From an uncultured Eubacterium sp. (GTDB taxonomy: Bacteria; Bacillota; Clostridia; Lachnospirales; Lachnospiraceae): a stretch of 16,857 nucleotides of DNA. The notes under the pieces are model-generated. The model saw only the letters and a list, made by a program, of their open reading frames with translations, was not told the DNA's origin and made no database searches. Shown here in pieces: positions 1-8,316 of the stretch. The position numbers and the translations under genes are program-made. Within the stretch, counting starts at the first letter, position 1, and every line of letters starts with the position of its first letter. Location: positions 1-16,857 of the forward strand of contig CAJOPM010000195.1 of assembly GCA_905236225.1 (NCBI GenBank), in the 5' to 3' direction.

Positions 1-2
1 CA

Positions 3-320
3 GATTTTGGCGTAGGTCAAATTTCGGCAATGAATTTTGATGATCTTAATAATGTAAAAGATAAACTATATGAATATATGCCTACAGCTTTAAAAGAAAA
101 AGGAATAAGTATGGTGTTTTTTATGCTTACAGATATATTAAACGAGACCACTTGCCTTCTTTCGTTCGGTGATAATGCCGATGAGACAGCGCAAAAGGCT
201 TATCCAAACAGTCCTTGCTCGTCAAATGATACAAATAAGTATAATGAAAGAATGTTAAAGGGTGTAATATCAAGAAAAAAACAGCTTATACCTGCCTTAT
301 TAACAGCTATATCATCCTAA
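3..320 (+). CDS. ppaC: Manganese-dependent inorganic pyrophosphatase (family II), C-terminal fragment
   Basis: This is the 3' end of a gene whose start lies left of the window; the frame is open from base 3 (DFGVGQISAM...) to the TAA at 318-320, giving 105 residues. The sequence matches the DHHA2 domain that closes family II pyrophosphatases. The key motif is near the end: GVISRKKQLIPAL, where the SRKKQ basic residues form part of the pyrophosphate-binding site in this family. The family hydrolyses cytosolic PPi to phosphate using Mn2+ and so drives biosynthetic reactions forward. The N-terminal DHH domain, and any CBS/DRTGG regulatory insert, cannot be seen. An internal ATG at 30 is not the start, because conserved DHHA2 sequence continues upstream of it. 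The family assignment is fairly firm; the gene symbol is by homology only. Confidence 0.82.
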   Translation, partial: DFGVGQISAMNFDDLNNVKDKLYEYMPTALKEKGISMVFFMLTDILNETTCLLSFGDNADETAQKAYPNSPCSSNDTNKYNERMLKGVISRKKQLIPALLTAISS

Positions 321-328
321 TAATTTGT

Positions 329-357
329 TTGTAATAATCTATAAAGTCTAGTAAAAT
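329..357 (+). promoter_or_regulatory. Predicted sigma-A promoter for the EF-G-like gene
   Basis: TTGTAA at 329-334 and TAAAAT at 352-357 are separated by 17 nt, close to the sigma-A consensus. The predicted start is near 364, giving a leader of about 75 nt before the ATG at 440. A second -10-like TATACT at 406-411 lacks a credible -35. The call is based on sequence only. Confidence 0.5.
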
Positions 358-368
358 TATCTTAATGA

Positions 369-388
369 ATTAAACGCATCAGTTTAAT
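369..388 (+). repeat. Inverted repeat in the EF-G-like gene leader
   Basis: ATTAAAC (369-375) and GTTTAAT (382-388) form a perfect 7-bp inverted repeat around a 6-nt loop. It begins about 12 nt after the predicted -10, at or just after the transcription start. It could be an operator or a weak 5' stem-loop. It is AT-rich, so chance is possible. Confidence 0.35.
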
Positions 389-439
389 CGTGACAATTTA
401 ATAGCTATACTTATTTTAACGAATTGGGGGACAGCATTT

Positions 440-2512
440 ATGAACGTGTACACTAGTGACAAAATCAGAAATGTAGTAGTTTTAGGACACGGTGGCAGTG
501 GTAAGACTTCTTTGATTGAGGCTATTGCTTATCTTTCCGGGCTTACTACAAGAATGGGTAAAATCAGCGACGGAAATACTATTAGCGATTACGACAAAGA
601 AGAAGTTAAACGTCAGATATCTATTTTTACTTCGCTTGTACCTATTGAGTGGGAAGGTACAAAAGTAAATTTCTTAGATACCCCCGGATATTTTGATTTT
701 ATGGGAGAAACTGTTGAGGCACTTTCGGTTGCAGATGCTGCAGTTATCGTAATATCAGGAAAATCCGGCGTTCAGGTTGGAACTAAGAGAGCATGGGATC
801 TTTGCGAACAGTATAAGCTTCCGCGTATGTTTTGCGTAACAGGAATGGATGATGATAACGCATCCTTTAGACAGGTTGTGGAAGATCTTCAGGCATTATA
901 TGGCAAGAAAATTGCTCCTTTCCATCTGCCGCTTCGTGAAAACGAAAAACTTGTCGGATATATTAACGTAGTAAGTCAAAGTGCTAATCGTTGGGATGAA
1001 AACGGCAAGGTTACAGAATCCGAGATTCCGGAATATTCAAAAGCAAATCTTGACATATGCCGAGAGGCATTGCTTGAATCTGTCGCAGAAACCAGCGAAG
1101 AATTTATGGACAGATATTTTGCAGGAGAAGAGTTTTCAGAATTTGAAATCCGTTCGGCACTTCGTGAAAATGTTATGGAAGGAAGTATGGTTCCTATTGG
1201 AATGGCATCTAATATATTAGCACAGGGAATGTACACGCTAATAGATGATATTATTAAATATATGCCATCGCCCGATAAGAGAAAACTCGCCGGTGTTAAT
1301 CTTAAAACAAACGAAGTTTTTCAAGCAGATTATGATTTTTCAAAACCAAAGTCGGCATATGTATTTAAAACTATAGCAGACCCGTTTATCGGGAAGTATT
1401 CTCTTATTAAAGTGTGTTCTGGTGTTATTAAGTCAGACGATGTGCTTTACAATCATGAGAAGGATACAGAAGAGAAAATCGGTAAATTATATGTAATGCA
1501 AGGCTCTAAGACAATTGAAGTTCCAGAATTGCATGCCGGAGATATAGGTGCACTTGCTAAACTTAATAGTGTAGTTACTACGGATACGCTTTCAACTAAA
1601 GCTAATCCGATATTATATGTTAAAGCTGTAATACCAAAGCCTTATACATCCCGTAGATATATTACCAAAAATAAGGGTGATGAAGATAAGGTTTCATCTG
1701 CGTTATCAAAGATAATGCAAGAAGATAAGACACTTCTTAATGTTAATGATGCTGAAAACGGACAAACATTGCTTTACGGTATGGGCGAACAGCATCTTGA
1801 AGTAATAGTTAGCATTCTTAAAGAAAAATATAAAGTTGATATTGAACTTATGCGTCCTAAGGTTGCTTTTAAAGAAACTATAAGGAAAAAGTCGGATGTC
1901 GAATTTAAATATAAAAAACAAACAGGTGGTCATGGTCAATATGGACATGTTAAGATGACATTTGAGCCACTGGGCAATTTAGATACGGCATATGAATTTG
2001 ATCAAATTGTTGTGGGAGGTGCTGTTCCCAAAAACTACTTCCCCGCAGTAGAAAAAGGTGTTCAGGAAGGCGTTAAATCAGGTCCTTTGGCAGGTTATCC
2101 TGTTGTTGGAATAAAGGCTGTTCTTTATGATGGATCATATCATCCTGTAGACTCTTCTGAAATGGCATTTAAGACTGCAGCCATTCAAGCATTTAAGAAA
2201 GGATTTATGGAAGCTGAGCCGGTTCTCTTAGAGCCGATTGCAACTGTTACAATAACCGTTGAAGATCAATATACCGGTGACGTTATGGGAGATCTTAATA
2301 AACGCCGTGGTCGTATACTTGGCATGACGCCTATAGATGGCGGTAAGCAAGAGATTATAGCAGAAGTTCCTTATATGGAATTATATGGATATACCAGAGA
2401 TTTACGATCAATGAGTGCCGGAAGCGGAGATTACGAGTATGATTTTGCAAGATATGAGCAGGCTCCATCCGATATACAGCAAAAAGAAATCGAAAATAAA
2501 GAAGCTGAATAA
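440..2512 (+). CDS. EF-G-like translational GTPase (EF-G paralog)
   Basis: This 690-residue protein has the full EF-G architecture: a GTP-binding domain (about 1-280), domain II (about 295-380), domain III (about 400-475, with GMGEQHLEV), then domains IV and V to the end. It is the paralog type often annotated fusA2 or 'elongation factor G-like', not the canonical ribosomal EF-G. P-loop GHGGSGKT is at 16-23. Switch I contains RQISI (58-62) where EF-G has RGITI. Switch II is DTPGY (80-84) where EF-G has DTPGH, so the catalytic His position is Tyr. G4 is TGMD (134-137) rather than NKxD. Residues corresponding to domain IV, including GGHGQYGHV, are present, so ribosome binding is plausible. The ATG at 440 follows a GGGGG Shine-Dalgarno-like run at 426-430. 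It stands apart from the rpsL-rpsG-fusA-tuf context expected of the housekeeping factor. Its function is unproven; homologs are proposed to act in translation but not as the main translocase. Confidence 0.88.
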   Translation: MNVYTSDKIRNVVVLGHGGSGKTSLIEAIAYLSGLTTRMGKISDGNTISDYDKEEVKRQISIFTSLVPIEWEGTKVNFLDTPGYFDFMGETVEALSVADAAVIVISGKSGVQVGTKRAWDLCEQYKLPRMFCVTGMDDDNASFRQVVEDLQALYGKKIAPFHLPLRENEKLVGYINVVSQSANRWDENGKVTESEIPEYSKANLDICREALLESVAETSEEFMDRYFAGEEFSEFEIRSALRENVMEGSMVPIGMASNILAQGMYTLIDDIIKYMPSPDKRKLAGVNLKTNEVFQADYDFSKPKSAYVFKTIADPFIGKYSLIKVCSGVIKSDDVLYNHEKDTEEKIGKLYVMQGSKTIEVPELHAGDIGALAKLNSVVTTDTLSTKANPILYVKAVIPKPYTSRRYITKNKGDEDKVSSALSKIMQEDKTLLNVNDAENGQTLLYGMGEQHLEVIVSILKEKYKVDIELMRPKVAFKETIRKKSDVEFKYKKQTGGHGQYGHVKMTFEPLGNLDTAYEFDQIVVGGAVPKNYFPAVEKGVQEGVKSGPLAGYPVVGIKAVLYDGSYHPVDSSEMAFKTAAIQAFKKGFMEAEPVLLEPIATVTITVEDQYTGDVMGDLNKRRGRILGMTPIDGGKQEIIAEVPYMELYGYTRDLRSMSAGSGDYEYDFARYEQAPSDIQQKEIENKEAE

Positions 2513-2534
2513 TTCTATTATTTAGCTATGCTTC

Positions 2535-2562
2535 TTGACAAAATACTTTAGTATGTTAAAAT
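2535..2562 (+). promoter_or_regulatory. Predicted sigma-A promoter for leuS
   Basis: A perfect TTGACA at 2535-2540 is followed after 16 nt by TAAAAT at 2557-2562. The predicted start is near 2569, so the leuS leader would be about 84 nt. It lies 22 nt after the stop codon of the EF-G-like gene. Confidence 0.6.
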
Positions 2563-2584
2563 TTCTACGATTGATTAAACTTAG

Positions 2585-2614
2585 TATCTCAGCAAGTTTA
2601 GGCTTGCTGAGATA
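2585..2614 (+). terminator. Strong stem-loop in the leuS leader (possible attenuator or terminator)
   Basis: A perfect 12-bp inverted repeat (2585-2596 with 2603-2614; arms TATCTCAGCAAG and CTTGCTGAGATA) encloses a 6-nt loop TTTAGG. It is followed by ACTTTT (2615-2620), a short U-tract, so it could be a weak intrinsic terminator for the upstream gene. It also lies between the predicted leuS promoter and the leuS start, so any termination here would attenuate leuS. No antiterminator partner and no T-box consensus are visible. Alternatively it is a 5' stabilising stem. The helix is certain; the role is inferred. Confidence 0.5.
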
Positions 2615-2652
2615 ACTTTTGATTAAAATCATTATTTTTGGAGGAAATTCGA

Positions 2653-5064
2653 ATGTCTATACCTTATAACCATCGAGAGATAGAAACAAAATGGCGTAAA
2701 CATTGGTTGACGCACCCGGTTAATGTTAATGACGGCAAAAAAGAGAAGTATTATTGCCTTGATATGTTTCCCTATCCTTCCGGAAACGGTCTTCATGTAG
2801 GCCATTGGAGAGGATACGTCATTTCTGATGTATGGAGTAGATACATGATGCTTCAGAATAAATACGTTATACATCCCATGGGATGGGATGCTTTTGGGCT
2901 GCCTGCAGAAAATTATGCCATTAAAATGGGTGTGCATCCGGAGAAATCCACAAATGAAAATATAGATAATATCAGACGGCAAATAAAGGAAATATCCGCT
3001 ATATATGATTGGGATATGGAAGTTAATACTACAGATCCTTCATTTTATAAATGGACTCAGTGGATATTTGTCAAGATGTTTGAAAAAGGATTGGCTTATG
3101 AGAAAGAGATGCCTATAAATTGGTGCCCGTCATGTAAAACCGGTCTTGCAAACGAAGAAGTAGTAAACGGCAAATGTGAAAGATGCGGAAGTGATGTAAC
3201 GAAGAAGAATCTTAAGCAATGGATGCTAAAGATTACAGATTATGCTGATAGATTACTTGATGACTTAGATAAGCTTGATTGGCCATCAAAAGTAAAAAAG
3301 ATGCAGTCTGATTGGATTGGAAAAAGTCAAGGAGCAGAGGTAGAGTTTAAAGTTGATGGCTCTAACGAAGTAATTACTGTTTATACTACCAGACCGGACA
3401 CTTTGTATGGCGCTACATTTATGGTTTTGGCTCCTGAGCACGAATTGGCAAAATCACTTGCTACAGATGATAAAAGAAAAGAAGTAGAAGATTATATTTA
3501 TTTATCATCACTTAAATCATCTGTTGACAGACTTGCAGGAAAAGAAAAGACAGGTGTTTTTACAGGTTCATATGCAATTAATCCCATAAATAACGTTAAA
3601 GTACCAATCTGGCTATCTGACTATGTTTTAGCCGATTATGGAACCGGTGCCATTATGTGTGTTCCTGCTCATGATGACAGAGATTTTGAATTTGCCCAAA
3701 AATTTAACATACCGATTATTCAAGTTATCGCAAAAGACGGCAAAGAAATAGAAAATATGACAGAGGCTTATACAGCTGCTAGCGGTACAATGATTAATTC
3801 CGGAGAGTGGAATAATTTAGAATCTTCACAACTCAAAAAGGATGCGCCTTCAATAATTGAAAAAAAGGGTATTGGAAAAGCAACGACTAATTACAAGCTT
3901 AGAGATTGGGTGTTTTCAAGACAAAGATATTGGGGCGAACCAATTCCGATTGTTCATTGCCCAAGTTGCGGACCTGTAGCAGTTCCTGAAGAAGAACTCC
4001 CGTTATTACTTCCTAATGTCGAGTCATACCAGCCAACAGGAACAGGTGAATCGCCATTAGCGGCTATAAGCGAATGGGTTAATACAAAATGCCCGTGTTG
4101 CGGGAAAGATGCAAAAAGAGAAACCAACACCATGCCACAGTGGGCAGGATCATCTTGGTATTTTCTTAGATATATAGATAATAAAAATGATAAAGAGCTT
4201 GTTTCTAAGGAAAAAGCCGATAAATATCTTCCTGTAGATATGTATATCGGTGGAGTAGAGCATGCTGTTTTACATTTGTTATATGCTCGTTTCTATACAA
4301 AATTTTTGTATGACATCGGTGTAATTGATTTTGAGGAACCATTTAAAAAGCTGTTCAATCAAGGAATGATTACCGGGAAAAATGGCATAAAAATGAGCAA
4401 ATCCAAGGGAAATGTTGTATCTCCTGATGATTTGGTCAGAGATTATGGCTGCGATGCATTAAGGTTATATGAATTATTTGTAGGACCTCCGGAACTTGAT
4501 TCAGAGTGGGATGATCGAGGTATTGACGGTGTATATCGTTTTATTTCCAGATTTTGGAAGCTATGTATAACGCAGATGGAAAATGATGCACCGGAAAATG
4601 ATAAATTATTAAAACTTAGAAACAGATTGGTATATGATATCACCTCCAGACTTGAAAGTTTTAGCTTAAACACTGTTGTATCTGGTTTTATGGAATACAA
4701 TAATAAGCTATATGATTTATCAAAAGAATGCGGCATTGACAAAAAAACAATTGAGACATTTGTTATATTATTAGCTCCTTTTGCACCTCACATATGCGAA
4801 GAATTATATCAAAGATTAGGTCATGATAATTCAGTATTTGAAAACCTGTGGCCTACATATGATAAAAAGTATCTTGTAGATGATGAAGTTGAAATTCCAA
4901 TTCAGATCAACGGAAAGATTAAAGCTACCGTGTTTATTTCCAAAGACGAATCTAAAGATGTTGTACTTGAGATGGCAAAAGAAGCCGTAAACGGCAAAAT
5001 CAAAGGAAATATTATAAAAGAAATCTATGTGCCGGGTAAAATAGTTAACTTAGTCGTTAAATAA
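2653..5064 (+). CDS. leuS: Leucyl-tRNA synthetase
   Basis: LeuRS (class I) charges tRNA-Leu with leucine in the cytoplasm. The 803-residue product is close to the usual length in Bacillus-type bacteria. The HIGH-type signature is HVGH at 48-51 and KMSKS is at 580-584. The CP1 editing domain is intact, with its Thr-rich YTTRPDTLYGATF segment and DYGTGAIMCVPAHDDRDFEFA, whose conserved Asp is used for proofreading mischarged tRNA. Two cysteine-pair zinc-type motifs are visible, WCPSC...CERC before the editing domain and HCPSC...CPCC after it. A C-terminal anticodon-binding region and a short tail ending NLVVK follow. The ATG at 2653 is chosen because GGAGG at 2640-2644 lies 8 nt upstream; an in-frame TTG at 2638 would overlap that site. 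It has its own promoter and a hairpin leader. Confidence 0.97.
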   Translation: MSIPYNHREIETKWRKHWLTHPVNVNDGKKEKYYCLDMFPYPSGNGLHVGHWRGYVISDVWSRYMMLQNKYVIHPMGWDAFGLPAENYAIKMGVHPEKSTNENIDNIRRQIKEISAIYDWDMEVNTTDPSFYKWTQWIFVKMFEKGLAYEKEMPINWCPSCKTGLANEEVVNGKCERCGSDVTKKNLKQWMLKITDYADRLLDDLDKLDWPSKVKKMQSDWIGKSQGAEVEFKVDGSNEVITVYTTRPDTLYGATFMVLAPEHELAKSLATDDKRKEVEDYIYLSSLKSSVDRLAGKEKTGVFTGSYAINPINNVKVPIWLSDYVLADYGTGAIMCVPAHDDRDFEFAQKFNIPIIQVIAKDGKEIENMTEAYTAASGTMINSGEWNNLESSQLKKDAPSIIEKKGIGKATTNYKLRDWVFSRQRYWGEPIPIVHCPSCGPVAVPEEELPLLLPNVESYQPTGTGESPLAAISEWVNTKCPCCGKDAKRETNTMPQWAGSSWYFLRYIDNKNDKELVSKEKADKYLPVDMYIGGVEHAVLHLLYARFYTKFLYDIGVIDFEEPFKKLFNQGMITGKNGIKMSKSKGNVVSPDDLVRDYGCDALRLYELFVGPPELDSEWDDRGIDGVYRFISRFWKLCITQMENDAPENDKLLKLRNRLVYDITSRLESFSLNTVVSGFMEYNNKLYDLSKECGIDKKTIETFVILLAPFAPHICEELYQRLGHDNSVFENLWPTYDKKYLVDDEVEIPIQINGKIKATVFISKDESKDVVLEMAKEAVNGKIKGNIIKEIYVPGKIVNLVVK

Positions 5065-5125
5065 AAATTTTGAGACGATTTTATTTGCAAAAAATGATTT
5101 TAAATCGTTATAAGGAGAATTATTA

Positions 5126-6334
5126 ATGGAAAAAATAAAAATGATCCGTCCTATTGTTGAAATGGATGGAGACGAGATGACCAGAATTATATGGAGATTA
5201 GTAAAGGATAAACTCTTACTCCCTTATGTTGAGTTAGATACCAAATATTATGATTTGGGTCTTAAACACAGAAATGAAACCGATGATCAAGTTACCATTG
5301 ATGCAGCAAATGCTACTAAAGAGTATACTGTTGCAGTAAAATGCGCTACGATTACCCCTAATGCAGCAAGAATGGATGAGTATAATCTTAAAAAGATGTA
5401 TAAAAGTCCCAATGGTACAATTAGAGCTATTCTAGATGGAACTGTATTTAGAGCGCCCATAATTGTCAATGGAATTGAGCCTAATGTAAAGACATGGAAA
5501 AAGCCAATTACAATCGCCAGACATGCTTATGGAGATTTGTATAAGGCCGTTGAGATGAAAATCGATGGCCCCGGCAAGTGCGAACTTGTATATACTACGC
5601 CCGATGGTAAAGAAAGCAGAGAATTGATTTGTGAATTTGAAGGGCCCGGAGTTGTTCAAGGACAGCACAATTTTAACAAATCAATTGAAAGTTTTGCTAA
5701 AAGCTGCTTTACATATGCAATCGATACAAAACAAGATCTTTGGTTCGGTGCTAAGGATACTATTTCAAAAAAATATGACAGAGTATTTAAAGAAATATTT
5801 GAAAACCTTTATGAAAACGAATTTAAGGATGCATTTAATAAAGCGGGTATAGAGTTTTCATATAAACTTATTGATGATGCAGTGGCCAGAGTCATGCGCT
5901 CATCAGGTGGTTTTATATGGGCTTGCAAGAACTATGACGGAGATGTTATGAGCGATATGATTGCTGCTGCCTTTGGTGCTATGCCTATGATGACATCTGT
6001 TTTGGTTTCACCTAATGGCTATTATGAATATGAAGCAGCGCATGGTACAGTACAGCGTCACTATTATAAGCATCTTAAAGGAGAAGAGACTTCATCTAAT
6101 CCTATAGCAACTATTTTTGCATGGACAGGAGCCCTTAGAAAAAATGCTGAATTAACGGATAATACTTTGCTTAAAAAGTTCGCTGATACATTGGAGATGG
6201 CTTGCATCAAGACAATTGAATCAGGTCTTATGACAGGCGATTTAGTAAGCATAACTACTATTGAAGGCGCTAAAAAACTTAACACTGAAGAATTTATAGA
6301 TGCAATTGCAAATAAATTATCATCATTACTTTAA
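5126..6334 (+). CDS. icd: NADP-dependent isocitrate dehydrogenase, eukaryotic-type subfamily
   Basis: This 402-residue enzyme oxidatively decarboxylates isocitrate to 2-oxoglutarate, supplying NADPH and the carbon skeleton for glutamate. It resembles mitochondrial/cytosolic eukaryotic IDH far more than E. coli Icd. Visible motifs are KSPNGTIR (isocitrate binding), ARHAYGD (containing the Arg equivalent to human IDH1 R132), NYDGDVMSD (metal-binding Asp residues) and AAHGTVQRHY. The Arg-His pair in the last motif is the NADP 2'-phosphate discriminator in this subfamily, so NADP specificity is inferred. AAGGAG at 5112-5117 precedes the ATG. No strong promoter is seen in the 61-nt gap after leuS, and the ABC-F gene follows after 16 nt, so a shared transcript is likely. 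No other TCA-cycle gene is nearby. Confidence 0.95.
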   Translation: MEKIKMIRPIVEMDGDEMTRIIWRLVKDKLLLPYVELDTKYYDLGLKHRNETDDQVTIDAANATKEYTVAVKCATITPNAARMDEYNLKKMYKSPNGTIRAILDGTVFRAPIIVNGIEPNVKTWKKPITIARHAYGDLYKAVEMKIDGPGKCELVYTTPDGKESRELICEFEGPGVVQGQHNFNKSIESFAKSCFTYAIDTKQDLWFGAKDTISKKYDRVFKEIFENLYENEFKDAFNKAGIEFSYKLIDDAVARVMRSSGGFIWACKNYDGDVMSDMIAAAFGAMPMMTSVLVSPNGYYEYEAAHGTVQRHYYKHLKGEETSSNPIATIFAWTGALRKNAELTDNTLLKKFADTLEMACIKTIESGLMTGDLVSITTIEGAKKLNTEEFIDAIANKLSSLL

Positions 6335-6350
6335 GTAAAGGATTGCAAAA

Positions 6351-8252
6351 ATGATATTATCCTGCAGTAATATTAGTAAATCGTTTGCAGATAACTGTGT
6401 GATAAGTGGTGGATCTTTTCATATCGAAGAAGGACAAAAAGCCGCCATAGTCGGGATAAACGGGGCCGGTAAATCTACTCTCTTAAAAATTATTATCGGA
6501 GATATCCTTCCTGATGAGGGCATAGTATCTATTTCTAAAGATGCTGATATCGGGTATTTAGCACAACATCAAGCTTATCATTTAAATGTTTCTATTTATG
6601 ACTATGTTTTATCCAAAAAGCAACATGTCATTGATATAGAAAACAAGATTAAAGAGATTGAAGCAAAAATGCCTCATATGGATGAAAATGAGGCTTTATC
6701 AAAGATGCCGGAGTATAACTTGCTTTTGGAAAAATTTAACGAAAACGGCGGTTATTCTTACAAAGGTGAAGTAATTGGCACGCTCAAAGGTCTTGGCTTT
6801 AAAGAAGAAGAGTTTAATCGAGGGATAAATGAACTTTCAGGCGGAGAACTGACTCGTGTAAGCTTGGCTGCACTACTTATATCCTCGCCTAAATTGTTAA
6901 TTCTAGATGAGCCTACAAATCATCTTGATATTGATTCTGTTACTTGGCTTGAAAATTATATTAAGTCATATAAAGGTGCAGTATTAATAGTGTCTCATGA
7001 CAGGTATTTTTTAAATAAAATAGTATCTAAGGTTATAGAATTATCAAATGGCAAGATTAGTCAATATGACGGTAGTTATGATGATTATTCAAAAAAAAGT
7101 GCGAAAAAAAGGCTTACTCTTCTTAAAGCATATTTAAATCAACAAGAAGAAATTAAAAGACAGGAGCAGGTTATAGATAAACTTAAATCTTTTAATAGAG
7201 AAAAATCTGTCAAAAGAGCACAGAGCAGGCAAAAAGCATTAGATAAGATGGATATAATAAAAGAGCCTGAAGCGCAGACAACTCCTATGAAACTTTCTCT
7301 AAATATTGATTATGAAAGTGGTAAAGATGTGCTAAGGATAAATAATTTATCCAAATCATATAACGGAAATTATTTATTTAAAGATATTAGTTTTGAAATA
7401 AAGCGTAATCAAAGAGTAGCTATTATTGGCTCAAATGGGACAGGAAAAACAACACTTCTTAGAATTATTAACAATCTTACGAATCCTGATAGTGGAAGTG
7501 TTGATTTAGGCGCCAAAGTTAATATAGGTTACTATGATCAGCAACAGCATGTGCTTGATGATAACAAGACAATATTTGAGGAAATACAGGATGCATATCC
7601 TAATCTTACCAACACACAGATTCGCAATACTTTAGCTGCTTTTTTGTTTTTCTCTGAAGATGTGTTTAAAAAGATTTCGGAATTAAGCGGCGGAGAAAAG
7701 GGACGTGTTGCACTTGCAAAGCTAACGTTATCAGGAGCAAATTTTTTGATTTTGGATGAGCCTACTAATCATTTAGATATTCCTTCTAAAGAAGTTTTAG
7801 AAGATGCCTTGAAGAATTATCCGGGTACAGTTTTATTCGTTTCACACGACAGATATTTTATAAATGAAATAGCAACATCAATCTTACATTTGAATAAAAC
7901 TTCTATTACAAAGTATTTAGGTAATTACGATTACTATCTGGAGAAAAAAAGAGATATTGAAAGCAATAATAATATCGAAATTATTCATGAAAACAAAACT
8001 CAAGGCAAGATAAAATGGCAGAAAGATAAGGCAAATCTTGCTGACGCAAGAAAAAGACAGGCTAAAATAAATAAAATAGAAAAACAAATTACATCATTAG
8101 AGGATGAAATCAACAACTTAAATGATAAATTAAATCTGCCGCAGAATTCTACAAATAGTGCTAAACTTAATGAAATATCAGCATTGTTAGAATATAAGAA
8201 TAAAGAACTTGAATCTTTAATGAATGAGTGGGAGAGCATTTTTGAGAATTGA
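6351..8252 (+). CDS. ABC-F family ATPase (ribosome-associated, YdiF-like)
   Basis: A soluble 633-residue protein with two ABC ATPase domains and no membrane segments, the hallmark of ABC-F proteins, which bind the ribosomal E site and modulate translation or protect against antibiotics. Domain 1: Walker A GINGAGKS (35-42), signature LSGGE (162-166), Walker B LDEPTNHLD (185-193). Domain 2: Walker A GSNGTGKT (360-367), LSGGE (445-449), LDEPTNHLD (468-476). The linker between the domains (about 235-320) is highly charged and would contact P-site tRNA. The C-terminal region (about 540-633) is Lys/Glu-rich and looks like a coiled coil. Length and layout resemble B. subtilis YdiF. A resistance role cannot be read from sequence. 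The ATG has AAAGGA at 6337-6342 and lies 16 nt after icd. Its TGA stop overlaps the predicted -35 of the rex promoter. Confidence 0.9.
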   Translation: MILSCSNISKSFADNCVISGGSFHIEEGQKAAIVGINGAGKSTLLKIIIGDILPDEGIVSISKDADIGYLAQHQAYHLNVSIYDYVLSKKQHVIDIENKIKEIEAKMPHMDENEALSKMPEYNLLLEKFNENGGYSYKGEVIGTLKGLGFKEEEFNRGINELSGGELTRVSLAALLISSPKLLILDEPTNHLDIDSVTWLENYIKSYKGAVLIVSHDRYFLNKIVSKVIELSNGKISQYDGSYDDYSKKSAKKRLTLLKAYLNQQEEIKRQEQVIDKLKSFNREKSVKRAQSRQKALDKMDIIKEPEAQTTPMKLSLNIDYESGKDVLRINNLSKSYNGNYLFKDISFEIKRNQRVAIIGSNGTGKTTLLRIINNLTNPDSGSVDLGAKVNIGYYDQQQHVLDDNKTIFEEIQDAYPNLTNTQIRNTLAAFLFFSEDVFKKISELSGGEKGRVALAKLTLSGANFLILDEPTNHLDIPSKEVLEDALKNYPGTVLFVSHDRYFINEIATSILHLNKTSITKYLGNYDYYLEKKRDIESNNNIEIIHENKTQGKIKWQKDKANLADARKRQAKINKIEKQITSLEDEINNLNDKLNLPQNSTNSAKLNEISALLEYKNKELESLMNEWESIFEN

Positions 8253-8277
8253 CATTAATATTTCTACTAATTAAAAT
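8249..8277 (+). promoter_or_regulatory. Predicted sigma-A promoter for the rex-nnr-alr cluster
   Basis: TTGACA at 8249-8254 and TAAAAT at 8272-8277 are separated by exactly 17 nt. The -35 overlaps the stop codon (8250-8252) of the ABC-F gene. The predicted start is near 8284, giving a leader of about 33 nt. No Rex-type operator (TTGTxAA-N4-TTxACAA) overlaps it, so autoregulation is not supported here. Confidence 0.65.
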
Positions 8278-8316
8278 ATTTAATATTCTGTTTTGGATAT
8301 AGGAGAGAGTGATAAT

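Noticed and set aside
976..1236. Antisense and alternate-frame open frames within fusA-like, leuS, icd, ABC-F, nnr, glgA and ftsK genes
   Set aside because: They overlap conserved coding sequence in other frames, lack ribosome-binding sites and have no recognisable family; they are frame shadows.
2513..2652. T-box riboswitch upstream of leuS
   Set aside because: The leader is too short and no AGGGTGG-type T-box sequence or specifier loop is visible; only one simple hairpin is present.
2638..2652. Upstream in-frame TTG start for leuS
   Set aside because: It would start on top of the GGAGG Shine-Dalgarno site; the ATG at 2653 is correctly spaced and gives the usual LeuRS N-terminus.
5065..5125. 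Promoter or terminator in the leuS-icd gap
   Set aside because: TTGAGA-N17-AATGAT has a poor -10; TTGCAA-N17-TTATAA would place the start on the Shine-Dalgarno site. The ACGATTT/AAATCGT repeat has a 20-nt loop and no U-tract.
8293..8316. Upstream in-frame TTG start for rex
   Set aside because: The extension includes the AGGAGAG ribosome-binding site; the ATG at 8317 gives the normal Rex length.
8253..8316. Rex operator (autoregulation) upstream of rex
   Set aside because: The gap is AT-rich with short AATATT repeats but has no TTGTxAA-N4-TTxACAA arrangement. The single TTAACAA half-site near 12502 lacks a partner.
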